Assembly: GCA_947500275.1 (NCBI GenBank) | Contig: CANMSW010000048.1 | Location: 1 to 11,371, forward strand | DNA from: Bacteriovoracaceae bacterium | GTDB lineage: Bacteria > Bdellovibrionota > UBA1018 | DNA length: 11,371 nt | Direction: 5' to 3' | Shown here: one piece after another, positions 1 through 7,192 of the stretch | Numbering within the stretch: the first letter of the stretch is position 1 | Layout: each line of letters opens with the position of its first letter | Notes under the pieces: model-generated | What the model was told of the DNA's origin: nothing | Databases searched by the model: none | Seen by the model: only the letters and a program-made list of their open reading frames with translations | Translations under genes and position numbers: made by a program

Positions 1-32
1 GGAGGGATTGCCGAGAAGCATCCTTATTTTCT

Positions 33-1202
33 ATGAACCAAACACTTGAATCTGGACCGATGGAGCTTCACCATCCCGACATGAAAAACCTGGTGTTGAA
101 TCGAAAGAACAACAGTAACGCGCTCTCAATCCTGCTGAGTTTGATTTCGGCTTCTCTGCTCACGCCGTCGTCTTATGCAAGCCCGCTGAATTTCCACGCA
201 GACGACTCCGACCTCAGCGGTGAAAGATTGGGCCGCGGAGTATTCACCGCGCCCTCTCTTCAGCTCAAACCAGACGAGACGACTCGGAATCCGATTACTT
301 CGGGGGTCGAGGTCTCGGTCCAGCTTTTAAGAAAAGACGGATCAAAGGTACCCGTTTCTGGCCTTCTGTTTTATTCGGGTAATTTCGAACTGCGGACGGA
401 TTCCGAAGGAAATGCGCGTCTCCCCGAGTGTGCGCCTCGATCCCAATTTCGCCTCACGGCCGAACTCAAGGATTCGCACTTCCAAGTCGGGGAGGGTTCC
501 TCGACTTACCGGATGACGACTTCAGTCGACTGTGGAGTCCGCCTTGAGCTCACTTTCCGAGAGGAAAGCGACGGCGGTCAGCCCCTGGGGATCTGGCGCG
601 TGGCATCGAAAGCCAAAGCCCGTTTGGCAGAGGCCATTGGTCTCCAGTTTTGGTCGAACCCCATCGAGTTCGTCTGGCCCGCAAACGGCGACTATTATTC
701 CTTCGGCACCGTGCACCTCACCCGTGGCGACCATTGGGATGTCGTCGGCCATGAAATGGGACACGGAATTTATGACCTCGGGAAACTCGGAGCATTCGGA
801 GGGGGGTCCCATAAGATCGATGAATGCTATTCGGAGGCTCTCGCACTTTCGGAGGGGTGGGCCTCCTACTTCTCGGCCTGGGTGAACGTGGACCTGACTG
901 ATTCGGATGCAAAGTTCGAATTCATGGTTCCCCGTCGAGCCCCCCTTCGCTTTGAAACCATTCCGGGTGATGTTTGCAACGGACCCACGAACGAGTGGCG
1001 GGTGACTGGTTTTCTGTGGGATTTGGTCGACTTCAGCACGGATAATGAAGCGTCGGAAGAGCCGTTCTCCCGCCTCTGGCGGGCCTTGCAAGGCAGTCGA
1101 ACCTCCGGGGCACGCTCTGCTTCGAGACTTTTCGAGAGTGCCGGCATCCCACGCTCAGTTCTCGATCTTGTTTGGGATCTGAACTTCAGAACACCTCGCT
1201 AA
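33..1202 (+). CDS. secreted zinc metalloprotease-like protein (HExxH), family not identified
   Basis: Probable exported zinc-dependent peptidase. The motif HEMGH at residues 240-244 fits the HExxH zinc site (two His ligands and the catalytic Glu). About 30 residues later, SEALALSEGWASYF (267-280) resembles the helix that supplies the third ligand in gluzincin-type peptidases, most likely E274. A hydrophobic segment at about 31-48 ending SYA-S looks like a signal peptide. Residues about 88-172 are strand-rich with DG and GN turns and may be an immunoglobulin- or transthyretin-like domain. Four cysteines (133, 167, 264, 315) could form disulfides outside the cytoplasm. The start is uncertain: ATG at 33 gives a long n-region, ATG at 81 gives a more typical signal peptide, and neither has a well-placed ribosome binding site. 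The substrate is unknown. Confident that this is a real secreted HExxH protein; not confident about the family. Confidence 0.8.
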   Translation: MNQTLESGPMELHHPDMKNLVLNRKNNSNALSILLSLISASLLTPSSYASPLNFHADDSDLSGERLGRGVFTAPSLQLKPDETTRNPITSGVEVSVQLLRKDGSKVPVSGLLFYSGNFELRTDSEGNARLPECAPRSQFRLTAELKDSHFQVGEGSSTYRMTTSVDCGVRLELTFREESDGGQPLGIWRVASKAKARLAEAIGLQFWSNPIEFVWPANGDYYSFGTVHLTRGDHWDVVGHEMGHGIYDLGKLGAFGGGSHKIDECYSEALALSEGWASYFSAWVNVDLTDSDAKFEFMVPRRAPLRFETIPGDVCNGPTNEWRVTGFLWDLVDFSTDNEASEEPFSRLWRALQGSRTSGARSASRLFESAGIPRSVLDLVWDLNFRTPR

Positions 1203-1256
1203 TCGGAAAGAATGAGCTTACGAAGTGGTAAACTAGAGTTTTCAAATCCGAATTAG
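1199..1256 (+). repeat. imperfect inverted repeat downstream of the metalloprotease gene
   Basis: CTAATCGGA (1199-1207, overlapping the stop codon) is complementary to TCCGAATTAG (1247-1256) apart from one bulged base. A smaller TTAC/GTAA pair (1218-1221 and 1228-1231) sits inside the 39-nt loop. No T-run follows directly, so this is not a standard intrinsic terminator. It may be a structured 3' end of the upstream transcript or part of the pal leader, or simply chance. Confidence 0.25.
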
Positions 1257-1300
1257 TCGTCTATCTTTCCATCATAGCGACGAGAATTTCTGAAATTTTG

Positions 1301-1306
1301 AGGAGA
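1301..1306 (+). promoter_or_regulatory. ribosome binding site that sets the pal start
   Basis: AGGAGA lies 9 nt before the ATG at 1316. It favours that ATG over the in-frame TTG at 1298, which lies upstream of the site and would make the site part of the coding region. Confidence 0.75.
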
Positions 1307-1315
1307 ACTGGAACC

Positions 1316-1813
1316 ATGATTTTCAACCGTAAAAACAAACTGATCCAGGGCATCGCAGCTCTTATGTTGGTCATTGCTTTCGCCGGAGCAGGTTGCTCGA
1401 AGAAGCAAAAGAGCGACGAAGGTGCGGACGCCGCTGCCGATGCAAACCTCTTGGGCGACTCCGACTCCGGAAAAGCTGGCGGATTGCAAACCATCAACTT
1501 CCCTTACGATGCTTTCGCTCTCACCAGCGAAGCAAAGGCAAAGTTGAAAGCCAATGCTGACCTTCTGAAAGATAAAGTCGCAGTAAAAGTTCAAATTGAA
1601 GGACATTGCGACCAACGCGGTGGCATCCAGTACAACATCGCTCTGGGCGAAAAGCGTGCAAACGCTGTGAAAAGCTACCTCGAAGAGCTCGGCATCGCTG
1701 CCGATCGTATTTCGACGATCAGCTACGGCAAAGAGCGTTTGCTCGATGCGCGTGAAACCGAAGATGCGTACGCGAAAAATCGCCGTGCGAACTTCGTGAT
1801 CACGGCTCGCTAA
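1316..1813 (+). CDS. pal: peptidoglycan-associated lipoprotein Pal
   Basis: Outer-membrane lipoprotein that ties the outer membrane to peptidoglycan and works with the Tol system during envelope constriction. The protein is 165 aa. Its signal peptide has a basic start and a hydrophobic stretch (9-24) ending in AGAGC, with C27 as the likely lipidated Cys; the lipobox is imperfect because Gly replaces the usual Leu at -3. An Ala/Asp-rich linker (about 30-56) leads to an OmpA-like domain (about 57-165). The core EGHCDQRGG...YNIALGEKRANAV closely matches Pal. D99 and R114 have the 15-residue spacing of the two OmpA-family residues that bind diaminopimelate in peptidoglycan. The ending YAKNRRANFVI is also Pal-like. 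A strong terminator follows, and tolB is not next to it. An AGGAGA site supports the ATG at 1316. Confidence 0.95.
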   Translation: MIFNRKNKLIQGIAALMLVIAFAGAGCSKKQKSDEGADAAADANLLGDSDSGKAGGLQTINFPYDAFALTSEAKAKLKANADLLKDKVAVKVQIEGHCDQRGGIQYNIALGEKRANAVKSYLEELGIAADRISTISYGKERLLDARETEDAYAKNRRANFVITAR

Positions 1814-1875
1814 GCAAACGGTTAAGAACCTGAAGTGAGCGCCAAGAAATTGGCTTCATTTCGGCTAAAATCAGT

Positions 1876-1926
1876 TGAGGCGATATCTTCCGGAACCTTC
1901 CGATGAGATATCGCCTCATTCTTTTT
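1876..1926 (+). terminator. strong intrinsic terminator after pal
   Basis: A perfect 13-bp inverted repeat has arms 1876-1888 (TGAGGCGATATCT) and 1906-1918. It is followed by TTCTTTTT (1919-1926). The 17-nt loop contains a small nested hairpin, CGGA/TCCG. It lies 63 nt after the pal stop, so it should end the pal transcript and separate it from the next lipoprotein gene. Confidence 0.88.
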
Positions 1927-1983
1927 GGGTGACCCCAATCACGCCTCTGGAGAACTCACGTACTTCAGTTCACACTAAAAAGT

Positions 1984-2478
1984 ATGAATCTGGGAAGCAC
2001 TCGACCGTTCCTCCTCCTCGCTTTTCTTACGTTCATTTTGGAAGGATGCACCATTCTCGCCATTCGTCCTGTCCAACCTATGGCAGACGCTGCTGCGGCG
2101 ATTCGGGCCGCGCAGGAGGTCGGAGCAGCTACGCGCACCCCTACCTCCACTGAGCTTTACAGAAAGGCAAACGACTGGTTCGAGCGCGCGAAGACTGACT
2201 TTCGCCTGAAGAACTTCAACTTGGCGGAGCAAGCTGCGAACCGCGCGCGGGTCTATGCGGAGTCCGCAGAATTCGAGTCGCTGCGCTCAGGCGGAAAACG
2301 CGCCAACGCTGGATCGGGTCCAAGCGAGGCTGAGGTCGTTCAAGACCCCATGTCGACCCCGTCCTTTACGTCGGGACCGCGGCCTAGCGGAGACTCGACT
2401 CCCCAGGACTCAGCCGAAAACCCGTTTTCGCCGGAATCTAGCCCAGCGAATGAGAAGCTCGCGCCCCCCACCCTCTAG
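1984..2478 (+). CDS. DUF4398-like lipoprotein
   Basis: Small predicted outer-membrane lipoprotein of unknown function, 164 aa. Hydrophobic residues 8-19 lead to the lipobox LEGC, with C22 as the likely lipidated Cys; Glu at -2 is unusual. Residues about 32-98 form an alpha-helical, Ala-rich region (ADAAAAIRAAQEVGAA, then LYRKANDWFERAK and AEQAANRARVYAESAE). This matches the pattern of DUF4398, a domain found in envelope lipoproteins, often beside OmpA/Pal-type genes. The last 65 or so residues are rich in Pro, Ser, Gly and Glu and look disordered. There is no clear ribosome binding site before the ATG, so the start is less certain. Lying between pal and a cpoB-like gene, it probably has an envelope role, but nothing more specific can be said. 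Confidence 0.78.
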   Translation: MNLGSTRPFLLLAFLTFILEGCTILAIRPVQPMADAAAAIRAAQEVGAATRTPTSTELYRKANDWFERAKTDFRLKNFNLAEQAANRARVYAESAEFESLRSGGKRANAGSGPSEAEVVQDPMSTPSFTSGPRPSGDSTPQDSAENPFSPESSPANEKLAPPTL

Positions 2479-2633
2479 AGGCGGATTGAAATTCAATCGC
2501 AGCCCAGGATTTTTTTCTGGTGACGCAGCGAACCGAGGAGCCACGACCGAGCCTGATCAAACCCCCGGCCAATGGATCTCGCCTCTTCGGCGTCCTTGTT
2601 CCTGCGATTGGGCAGTGTCATGATTGAACTCAT

Positions 2634-3419
2634 ATGAAGGCACCGAAAATCTCTCTTCCCCGAAAATCTGTCGTAAAATTTGTGATCCTGGCCCTGGCAG
2701 TCGCTTCAACAAGTTCTGCCTGCCTCACCACGCGGTCCCAGCTCAAAAAGACAGGTATCGACGGGGATGATCCGGTGGGGGCTACCCAACCTGCCGAAGT
2801 GAGCGATGTCGAACCGAAGGGCAACTACGCCCTTGATGAAATTAAAGGCGAGATTACTCGCCTCAACGGAAGGATCGAAGACTTAGAACGGGCCCGAGGA
2901 ACGGAAGCGGACCAAGCGCTTTCCGAGAAAAAGAAACAAGAAGTCTTTGATCAAATGGAGCGAAGAATCACTGAGCTCGAAACCGCTCAGGTGGAACTGA
3001 TTGAGCAACTCAAAGCTGTTCAAGGAGCCGCCCAATCGAGAACCGCAGCCAACTCAGCGAGCCAGGTCGACGAAGCGCGCACCAAGATCAGCCAAGGCGA
3101 CCGCGAATCAGCAATCACGCTGCTTGATCAATACCTTTCAACTCCGAAAGCGTCGCGCTCAGAAGAGGCCACGTTTCTCCGCGGAGAAGCCCATTACGAC
3201 CTGAAGCAATATCGCAAAGCCATTGCTGACTACGGCCAATTCACGGAGAAATTCACCAAATCGAAACTCATGCCGAAAGTGCTCTACAAGCTTGGGCTTT
3301 CCTTCCGCGCGATCAACAGCAAGGAAGACGCGACTGTGTTTTTGCAAGAACTCGTCGATAAACACCCAAGTTCAGCCGAAGCCAAAAAAGCGCGCGCACT
3401 CTTAGGGCGACAACGCTAA
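2634..3419 (+). CDS. cpoB: CpoB/YbgF-like lipoprotein with coiled coil and TPR repeats
   Basis: Predicted periplasm-facing lipoprotein of the Tol-Pal-associated CpoB (YbgF) type. In E. coli, CpoB coordinates Tol with peptidoglycan synthesis at division. Residues 11-29 are a hydrophobic signal segment ending SSAC, with C30 as the candidate lipidated Cys. E. coli CpoB is a soluble periplasmic protein, so a lipid anchor would be a difference. Residues about 63-131 form a charged heptad-like coiled coil. Three TPR-like helical pairs follow at about 146-172, 176-211 (GEAHYDLKQYRKAIADY) and 213-247 (LGLSFRAINSKEDAT, then KHPSS). That coiled coil-then-TPR order and the roughly 260-aa length are typical of CpoB. 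The ribosome binding site is weak. Proximity to pal supports the call; a generic TPR lipoprotein is the alternative. Confidence 0.75.
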   Translation: MKAPKISLPRKSVVKFVILALAVASTSSACLTTRSQLKKTGIDGDDPVGATQPAEVSDVEPKGNYALDEIKGEITRLNGRIEDLERARGTEADQALSEKKKQEVFDQMERRITELETAQVELIEQLKAVQGAAQSRTAANSASQVDEARTKISQGDRESAITLLDQYLSTPKASRSEEATFLRGEAHYDLKQYRKAIADYGQFTEKFTKSKLMPKVLYKLGLSFRAINSKEDATVFLQELVDKHPSSAEAKKARALLGRQR

Positions 3420-3448
3420 ACGACGTACTTCTAAAGAGGATTAAGCCC

Positions 3449-5101
3449 ATGTCGAAATGGATGTCGACTTGGACTGCACGGCCATTAGGCGCTGTCGCGG
3501 TCATCGCTTTGCTTCAGACCGGATTGATCTTCTCGGGACCTCGGAAAGGAGAGGCCGCCACGATCGTCTATTCGAACGATGTCTTAGGTGAGCTCGAGCC
3601 TTGCGGTTGCAGAAACAACCCCACCGGGGGGCTTCTTCGAAAAGCCGCTCTGTTGGAGTCACTTAAGAAAGACCCCGAAAAAGGCCCCTTGCTCCAGCTG
3701 GATGCAGGAGACTTGCTTTTCGATTCCGAGATCATTCCCGACGCACTCCAGCCGCAGGCTGAAGTTCAGGCCCGCGCGCTGCTTCAGGCCCACGAATCCC
3801 TCGGCCAGGACGCCTTCGTTCCGGGCGAGAAAGATTTTGCACTGGGGACCCGGAAACTTCGCGCGCTCCTGAAAGCGGCACATTTTCGTGCTCTCGCCGC
3901 AAATCTAGTCGATCGGAAAACCGGTAAAGCCATCTTCCCCGCATCGCATGTTTTCCGATTAGGGAAACTCAAAGTTGCCGTAATCGGAATCGTCGGGAGC
4001 GGCCTCCGCTGGCCGCAGGACGTCCGCGTGACCTCCGAAGCCGAGGCTCTCAAACGCGAGATCAGGAACGTGCAATCCAAGAAGCCTCATTTGATCGTTG
4101 CCCTCACGCATCAAGGACTCGATCAAGACCGCGCTCTCGTGAAAGCCGTTCGAGGCGTCGACGTGGTGATCGGAGCTCACACGCAGAGTTTTCTCCAAAA
4201 GCCCGAAAAAGAAACTCACTCTGACCGCGAGACTTTGATCTTGCAGTCTTCGTTTCGCAATCAATGGATCGGAGTGCTTCCTCTCGACCCTAAAACCGGG
4301 AAAGCGAGGGAGGCCGATCATCAACTCATATCACTTGATACTTCTTTTGAGCCGGAAGGCGACCCCTCCGGAATACGAGCAAGAATTTCAAAATTTAAGG
4401 AAGAGGTTGCCCAAGTTAACCGAGCTCAAGCGAACAACCAGGGGGCGACCAAACTCAGTGCCGAGCAAAAAGAAGCCGTGCAGAGTCATCAAACTTTTCC
4501 AAAGTGCGCGGAATGCCATCTGAAGCAATTCGACTTCTGGCGGAAGACGCCCCACGGAAAGTCCTATATCGCCTTGCTGGATCAGAAGCAGGCCGAGAAC
4601 CAATCCTGTATCGGGTGCCACAGCGTCGGTTTTCAGAAGCCGTCCGGATGGAATCAGCTCTCTCATCCAGCCGAACTCCAACCCAAGACGGAGTCGACCG
4701 ATGGAAAAACCTCGCAGCCGGCTCCCCTTCTAGCCTTAGATCCTGAAGGACTTCGTCCCTACCTAGAGTCCCTTCACGAGGAATCGAGCCTAAAATCTCA
4801 AGTGCGCCTTGCGCCGATTGCGCCCGAAAAAATCCAGCTTCTTGAGGCCACCCGCCGCCTGTCTCGAGTTTGGGTCAATGTCCAATGCGAGAGTTGCCAT
4901 GGACCTGCAGGGGAGCACCCCTTTGGAAGTGCGCCCTACCCAAAAGCAGTGGCACAAGTAACCTGTCTAAAATGTCATTCGCAGGAACGGGCTCCCCAGT
5001 GGTACGGGAAGAACGGCCAAGTGGATGAAGGACGATGGACCGAAAGCCTGAAGAAAATGGGCTGCCCGGCTGGTTCGCTCAACGAAGAAGACTTGGAATA
5101 G
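3449..5101 (+). CDS. UshA-like metallophosphatase fused to a tetrahaem cytochrome c
   Basis: Exported two-domain protein of 550 aa. Residues 13-29 are hydrophobic and GEAA (34-37) is a likely cleavage site. Residues about 38-300 resemble the 5'-nucleotidase/UshA metallophosphatase fold: YSNDVLGEL (41-49), LDAGD (84-88), GEKDF (126-130), ALTHQG (218-223), GAHTQ (242-246). Several metal-site residues differ from the family: DxH has lost its His, GNH(D/E) reads GEKD, and GHxH ends in Gln. Activity as a nucleotidase is therefore doubtful. EPCGC puts a CxC pair at C52/C54. The C-terminal half has four CxxCH haem c motifs (353, 387, 480, 506), with candidate distal His at 369 and 489, like cytochrome c554-type multihaem proteins. 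It would act in the periplasm, perhaps in electron transfer. AAGAGGA lies 8 nt before the ATG. Substrate and partners are unknown. Confidence 0.88.
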   Translation: MSKWMSTWTARPLGAVAVIALLQTGLIFSGPRKGEAATIVYSNDVLGELEPCGCRNNPTGGLLRKAALLESLKKDPEKGPLLQLDAGDLLFDSEIIPDALQPQAEVQARALLQAHESLGQDAFVPGEKDFALGTRKLRALLKAAHFRALAANLVDRKTGKAIFPASHVFRLGKLKVAVIGIVGSGLRWPQDVRVTSEAEALKREIRNVQSKKPHLIVALTHQGLDQDRALVKAVRGVDVVIGAHTQSFLQKPEKETHSDRETLILQSSFRNQWIGVLPLDPKTGKAREADHQLISLDTSFEPEGDPSGIRARISKFKEEVAQVNRAQANNQGATKLSAEQKEAVQSHQTFPKCAECHLKQFDFWRKTPHGKSYIALLDQKQAENQSCIGCHSVGFQKPSGWNQLSHPAELQPKTESTDGKTSQPAPLLALDPEGLRPYLESLHEESSLKSQVRLAPIAPEKIQLLEATRRLSRVWVNVQCESCHGPAGEHPFGSAPYPKAVAQVTCLKCHSQERAPQWYGKNGQVDEGRWTESLKKMGCPAGSLNEEDLE

Positions 5102-5128
5102 ACCTAAAGAGTAAGGAACCCGAATTTT

Positions 5129-6262
5129 ATGGCCGCCTTCGCGCAGTCGACGCTGATCTCACCTCAGAACCCGATCCTCCTGGGGATCGAGTCTTCGTGC
5201 GATGAATGTAGCGCTTCGGTCGTGCGGCTTGTTCCGGGTGACGGGACCCGTCCTCGAGCGGAAGTGCTCGGCCTTGCGACTTATTCTCAAATCTCGATTC
5301 ATCAACCGTACGGCGGCGTGGTTCCAGAAATTGCGTCACGCAACCACCTCGAAACCATCAATGCGATGATCAACGAAGCCTTAAGCCAGGCGGGGCACCC
5401 TCATCTGGATGCGATCGCAGTGACCAATCGTCCAGGCTTGGTCGGCGCTCTTCTCGTGGGGGTGAGTGCGGCAAAAGCACTCGCTTATGCACTCGATAAA
5501 CCCTTGGTTCCGGTTCATCACCTTGAGGGACACGCGGCGAGCTTATATCTCACCGAGCCTCACGTTGGGACCCAGGCCCCTGATGTACGCCTTCCCCTTC
5601 TGCTCGCGATCGTCTCAGGCGGGCATACGAATCTCCATGTTGTTCAAGAGAGCCCTCTTCATTGGCCCGAAGGCTTTCTCGCAAAGAGCCGAATTGGGCA
5701 GTCCATTGATGATGCCGCTGGCGAGGCCTTCGACAAAACCGCAAAGATCCTGGGGTTCCCCTATCCAGGAGGAGTTTGGATTGATCGAACCGCACAGGAA
5801 AAAAAAGGGGACCCGAACGCTTTTGATTTCCCTCGCGCACTCCCCCGAAAAGACAGTTTCGATTTTTCATTCAGCGGTCTAAAAACGGCGGTGGCCATTC
5901 AGACTGAAAAACTGCGGCGGGCGGATCAACTCGAGGAGCGCATCGGAGACCTCTGCGCGTCCATTCAGGAAGCGATAGTCGACCAGCTTGCCGGAAAAAT
6001 TGAACGCGCAGTCAAGCTCCACGGCTGCAAACAAGTCGCAATCGTCGGCGGAGTGGCAGCGAATTCGCGGCTTCGGTCGCGGATGGAAGAAAACTGGAAA
6101 AAAATCGGCTGTGAAGCTCCCCCCCTTTACCCAAATCTCGCCTGGTGCACTGACAACGCGGCAATGATCGCATCGGCCGGTGCATTTCGATATCATCAAG
6201 GACACTTCCTCCAAGGGGAAGCGCGTCTCACATTAAACGCCCTAGCTCACATGGAAGCGTGA
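5129..6262 (+). CDS. tsaD: tRNA N6-adenosine threonylcarbamoyltransferase TsaD
   Basis: Cytoplasmic enzyme that, with TsaB and TsaE, moves the threonylcarbamoyl group from TC-AMP to A37 of ANN-decoding tRNAs (t6A). The protein is 377 aa, somewhat longer than the usual roughly 340, partly through about 15 extra N-terminal residues. Diagnostic motifs appear in order: GIESSCDE (19-26), NRPGLVGALLVG (100-111), HHLEGH (130-135) with H131 and H135 as metal ligands, IVSGGHT (161-167), GQSIDDAAGEAFDK (190-203), FSFSGLKTAV (246-255), VGGVAANSRLR (306-316), and CTDNAAM (340-346) with D342 as the third ligand. All key residues are intact. AAGGAA lies 10 nt before the ATG. It starts 27 nt after the cytochrome-fusion gene and ends 6 nt before rsmA. 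tsaB and tsaE are not in the window. Confidence 0.97.
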   Translation: MAAFAQSTLISPQNPILLGIESSCDECSASVVRLVPGDGTRPRAEVLGLATYSQISIHQPYGGVVPEIASRNHLETINAMINEALSQAGHPHLDAIAVTNRPGLVGALLVGVSAAKALAYALDKPLVPVHHLEGHAASLYLTEPHVGTQAPDVRLPLLLAIVSGGHTNLHVVQESPLHWPEGFLAKSRIGQSIDDAAGEAFDKTAKILGFPYPGGVWIDRTAQEKKGDPNAFDFPRALPRKDSFDFSFSGLKTAVAIQTEKLRRADQLEERIGDLCASIQEAIVDQLAGKIERAVKLHGCKQVAIVGGVAANSRLRSRMEENWKKIGCEAPPLYPNLAWCTDNAAMIASAGAFRYHQGHFLQGEARLTLNALAHMEA

Positions 6263-6268
6263 AACTCA

Positions 6269-7192
6269 ATGACACCACGAAATAACGGCAGTTCTTCAAG
6301 ACGCCCTCAAAGAAATGAACTGCGCACGGGCGGCGATCGCAAACGCCACTCCCTGGGACAGCATTTTCTTCGAGACACCGTTTTGGCAGAAAAGATTGCT
6401 CGGCGCGGAGCGGAACTCGCGAGTGAACTTGGCTGTGCCGCACTCTTAGAAGTGGGCCCCGGAGACGGCGCGCTCACGGAGCCACTGATTCAGGCCCTTC
6501 GGGATACCTTTCCCGTTGGGAAATATCCTCGCATCATCCTCTCGGAAGCAGACCGAAAAATCGCAGCCTATTGGGCTGAGAGACGTGGGTCGGGTTTCGG
6601 TCGCGAGTTCAGTCTCCGAGTCTGTGAAGGCGATTTCATGAATCTTCCCGAGGAAATCTTCCTCGCGAAAGCCCCCTTAGCCGTCGTCTCGAACCTCCCG
6701 TATTCTTCCGGGACCGCGATTGCCGTTCGACTTCTCGCTCACATCGGACAAGTCCCTTTCCTCCTCCTTATGTTTCAGGCCGAAGTTGCACGACGCTTCC
6801 GAGCCGAACCGAACTCAGACGATTGGGGCAGCCTTTCGATTTGGACGCAAAACCAATGGGAAGTAGAAAAGTTCGCCTTCGTCCCGCCAGGGGCGTTTAA
6901 CCCACCGCCAAAAGTGGACTCTGAGGTGGTGCTCTTCAGACCCCGAAAAGAACCTAGAATTCCGCTGAAGACCCCAGCCGAATACCGCCTTTTTGACCAG
7001 CTCTTGAAAGTGGCCTTCGCCCACCGTCGTAAAATGCTGAGGTCGGGCCTTCCAAGCCAAGGACCCTGGAAAGAGGCTCTTGAGAGAGCCGGAATCGACG
7101 GAACTCTTCGATCGGAAGCTCTTGATTGGAATCAGTGGGGAAAATGGTGGACGGCACTCCGGGAAATCCGCGAAAACGAAGCGGATGGCTGA
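6269..7192 (+). CDS. rsmA: 16S rRNA (adenine1518/1519-N6)-dimethyltransferase RsmA (KsgA)
   Basis: Uses S-adenosylmethionine to dimethylate two adjacent adenines in the 3' hairpin of 16S rRNA late in 30S assembly. The protein is 307 aa. A basic, Ser/Arg-rich tail of about 25 residues precedes the usual start of the fold at HSLGQHFL (27-34). SAM-binding motifs are intact: LEVGPGDGALT (60-70), the acidic SEAD (92-95), EGDF (120-123) and the catalytic SNLPYSSGTAI (141-151), where the common NLPYN reads NLPYS. MFQAEVARR (168-176), FVPPGAFNPPPKVDS (204-218) and FAHRRKMLR (250-258) are typical of KsgA rather than ErmA-type enzymes. The start lies 6 nt after tsaD, with GGAAG inside the tsaD end as ribosome binding site. 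The stop overlaps the next gene's start. Confidence 0.96.
   Translation: MTPRNNGSSSRRPQRNELRTGGDRKRHSLGQHFLRDTVLAEKIARRGAELASELGCAALLEVGPGDGALTEPLIQALRDTFPVGKYPRIILSEADRKIAAYWAERRGSGFGREFSLRVCEGDFMNLPEEIFLAKAPLAVVSNLPYSSGTAIAVRLLAHIGQVPFLLLMFQAEVARRFRAEPNSDDWGSLSIWTQNQWEVEKFAFVPPGAFNPPPKVDSEVVLFRPRKEPRIPLKTPAEYRLFDQLLKVAFAHRRKMLRSGLPSQGPWKEALERAGIDGTLRSEALDWNQWGKWWTALREIRENEADG

Noticed and set aside
1203..1315. Promoter for pal in the 113-nt gap
   Set aside because: Only weak matches (for example TTCAAA and TATCTT with a 15-nt spacer); a promoter is likely but I cannot place it.
1841..1854. Small hairpin GCCAA-GAAA-TTGGC just after pal
   Set aside because: Only 5 bp with no following T-run; the strong terminator 20 nt downstream explains the region better.
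2484..2516. A 7-bp palindrome (GATTGAA/TTCAATC) with a run of seven T about 11 nt later, in the 155-nt gap before the cpoB-like gene
   Set aside because: One-base spacer, AT-rich stem and a T-run too far from it; it does not make a convincing intrinsic terminator or a defined operator.
2255..2623. A 122-codon open frame overlapping the end of the DUF4398-like gene and running into the following gap
   Set aside because: Its product is Arg/Pro-rich with no domain, signal or ribosome binding site, and most of it overlaps a better-supported gene in another frame.
3602..3610. Possible selenocysteine site in the CGC motif of the phosphatase-cytochrome protein
   Set aside because: Both positions are TGC codons, with no in-frame TGA, so this copy is not a selenoprotein.
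7080..7184. TTG-initiated extension of the FadL-like gene into rsmA
   Set aside because: It would put 35 charged residues before the signal peptide and overlap rsmA by over 110 nt; the ATG at 7185 fits a signal peptide.
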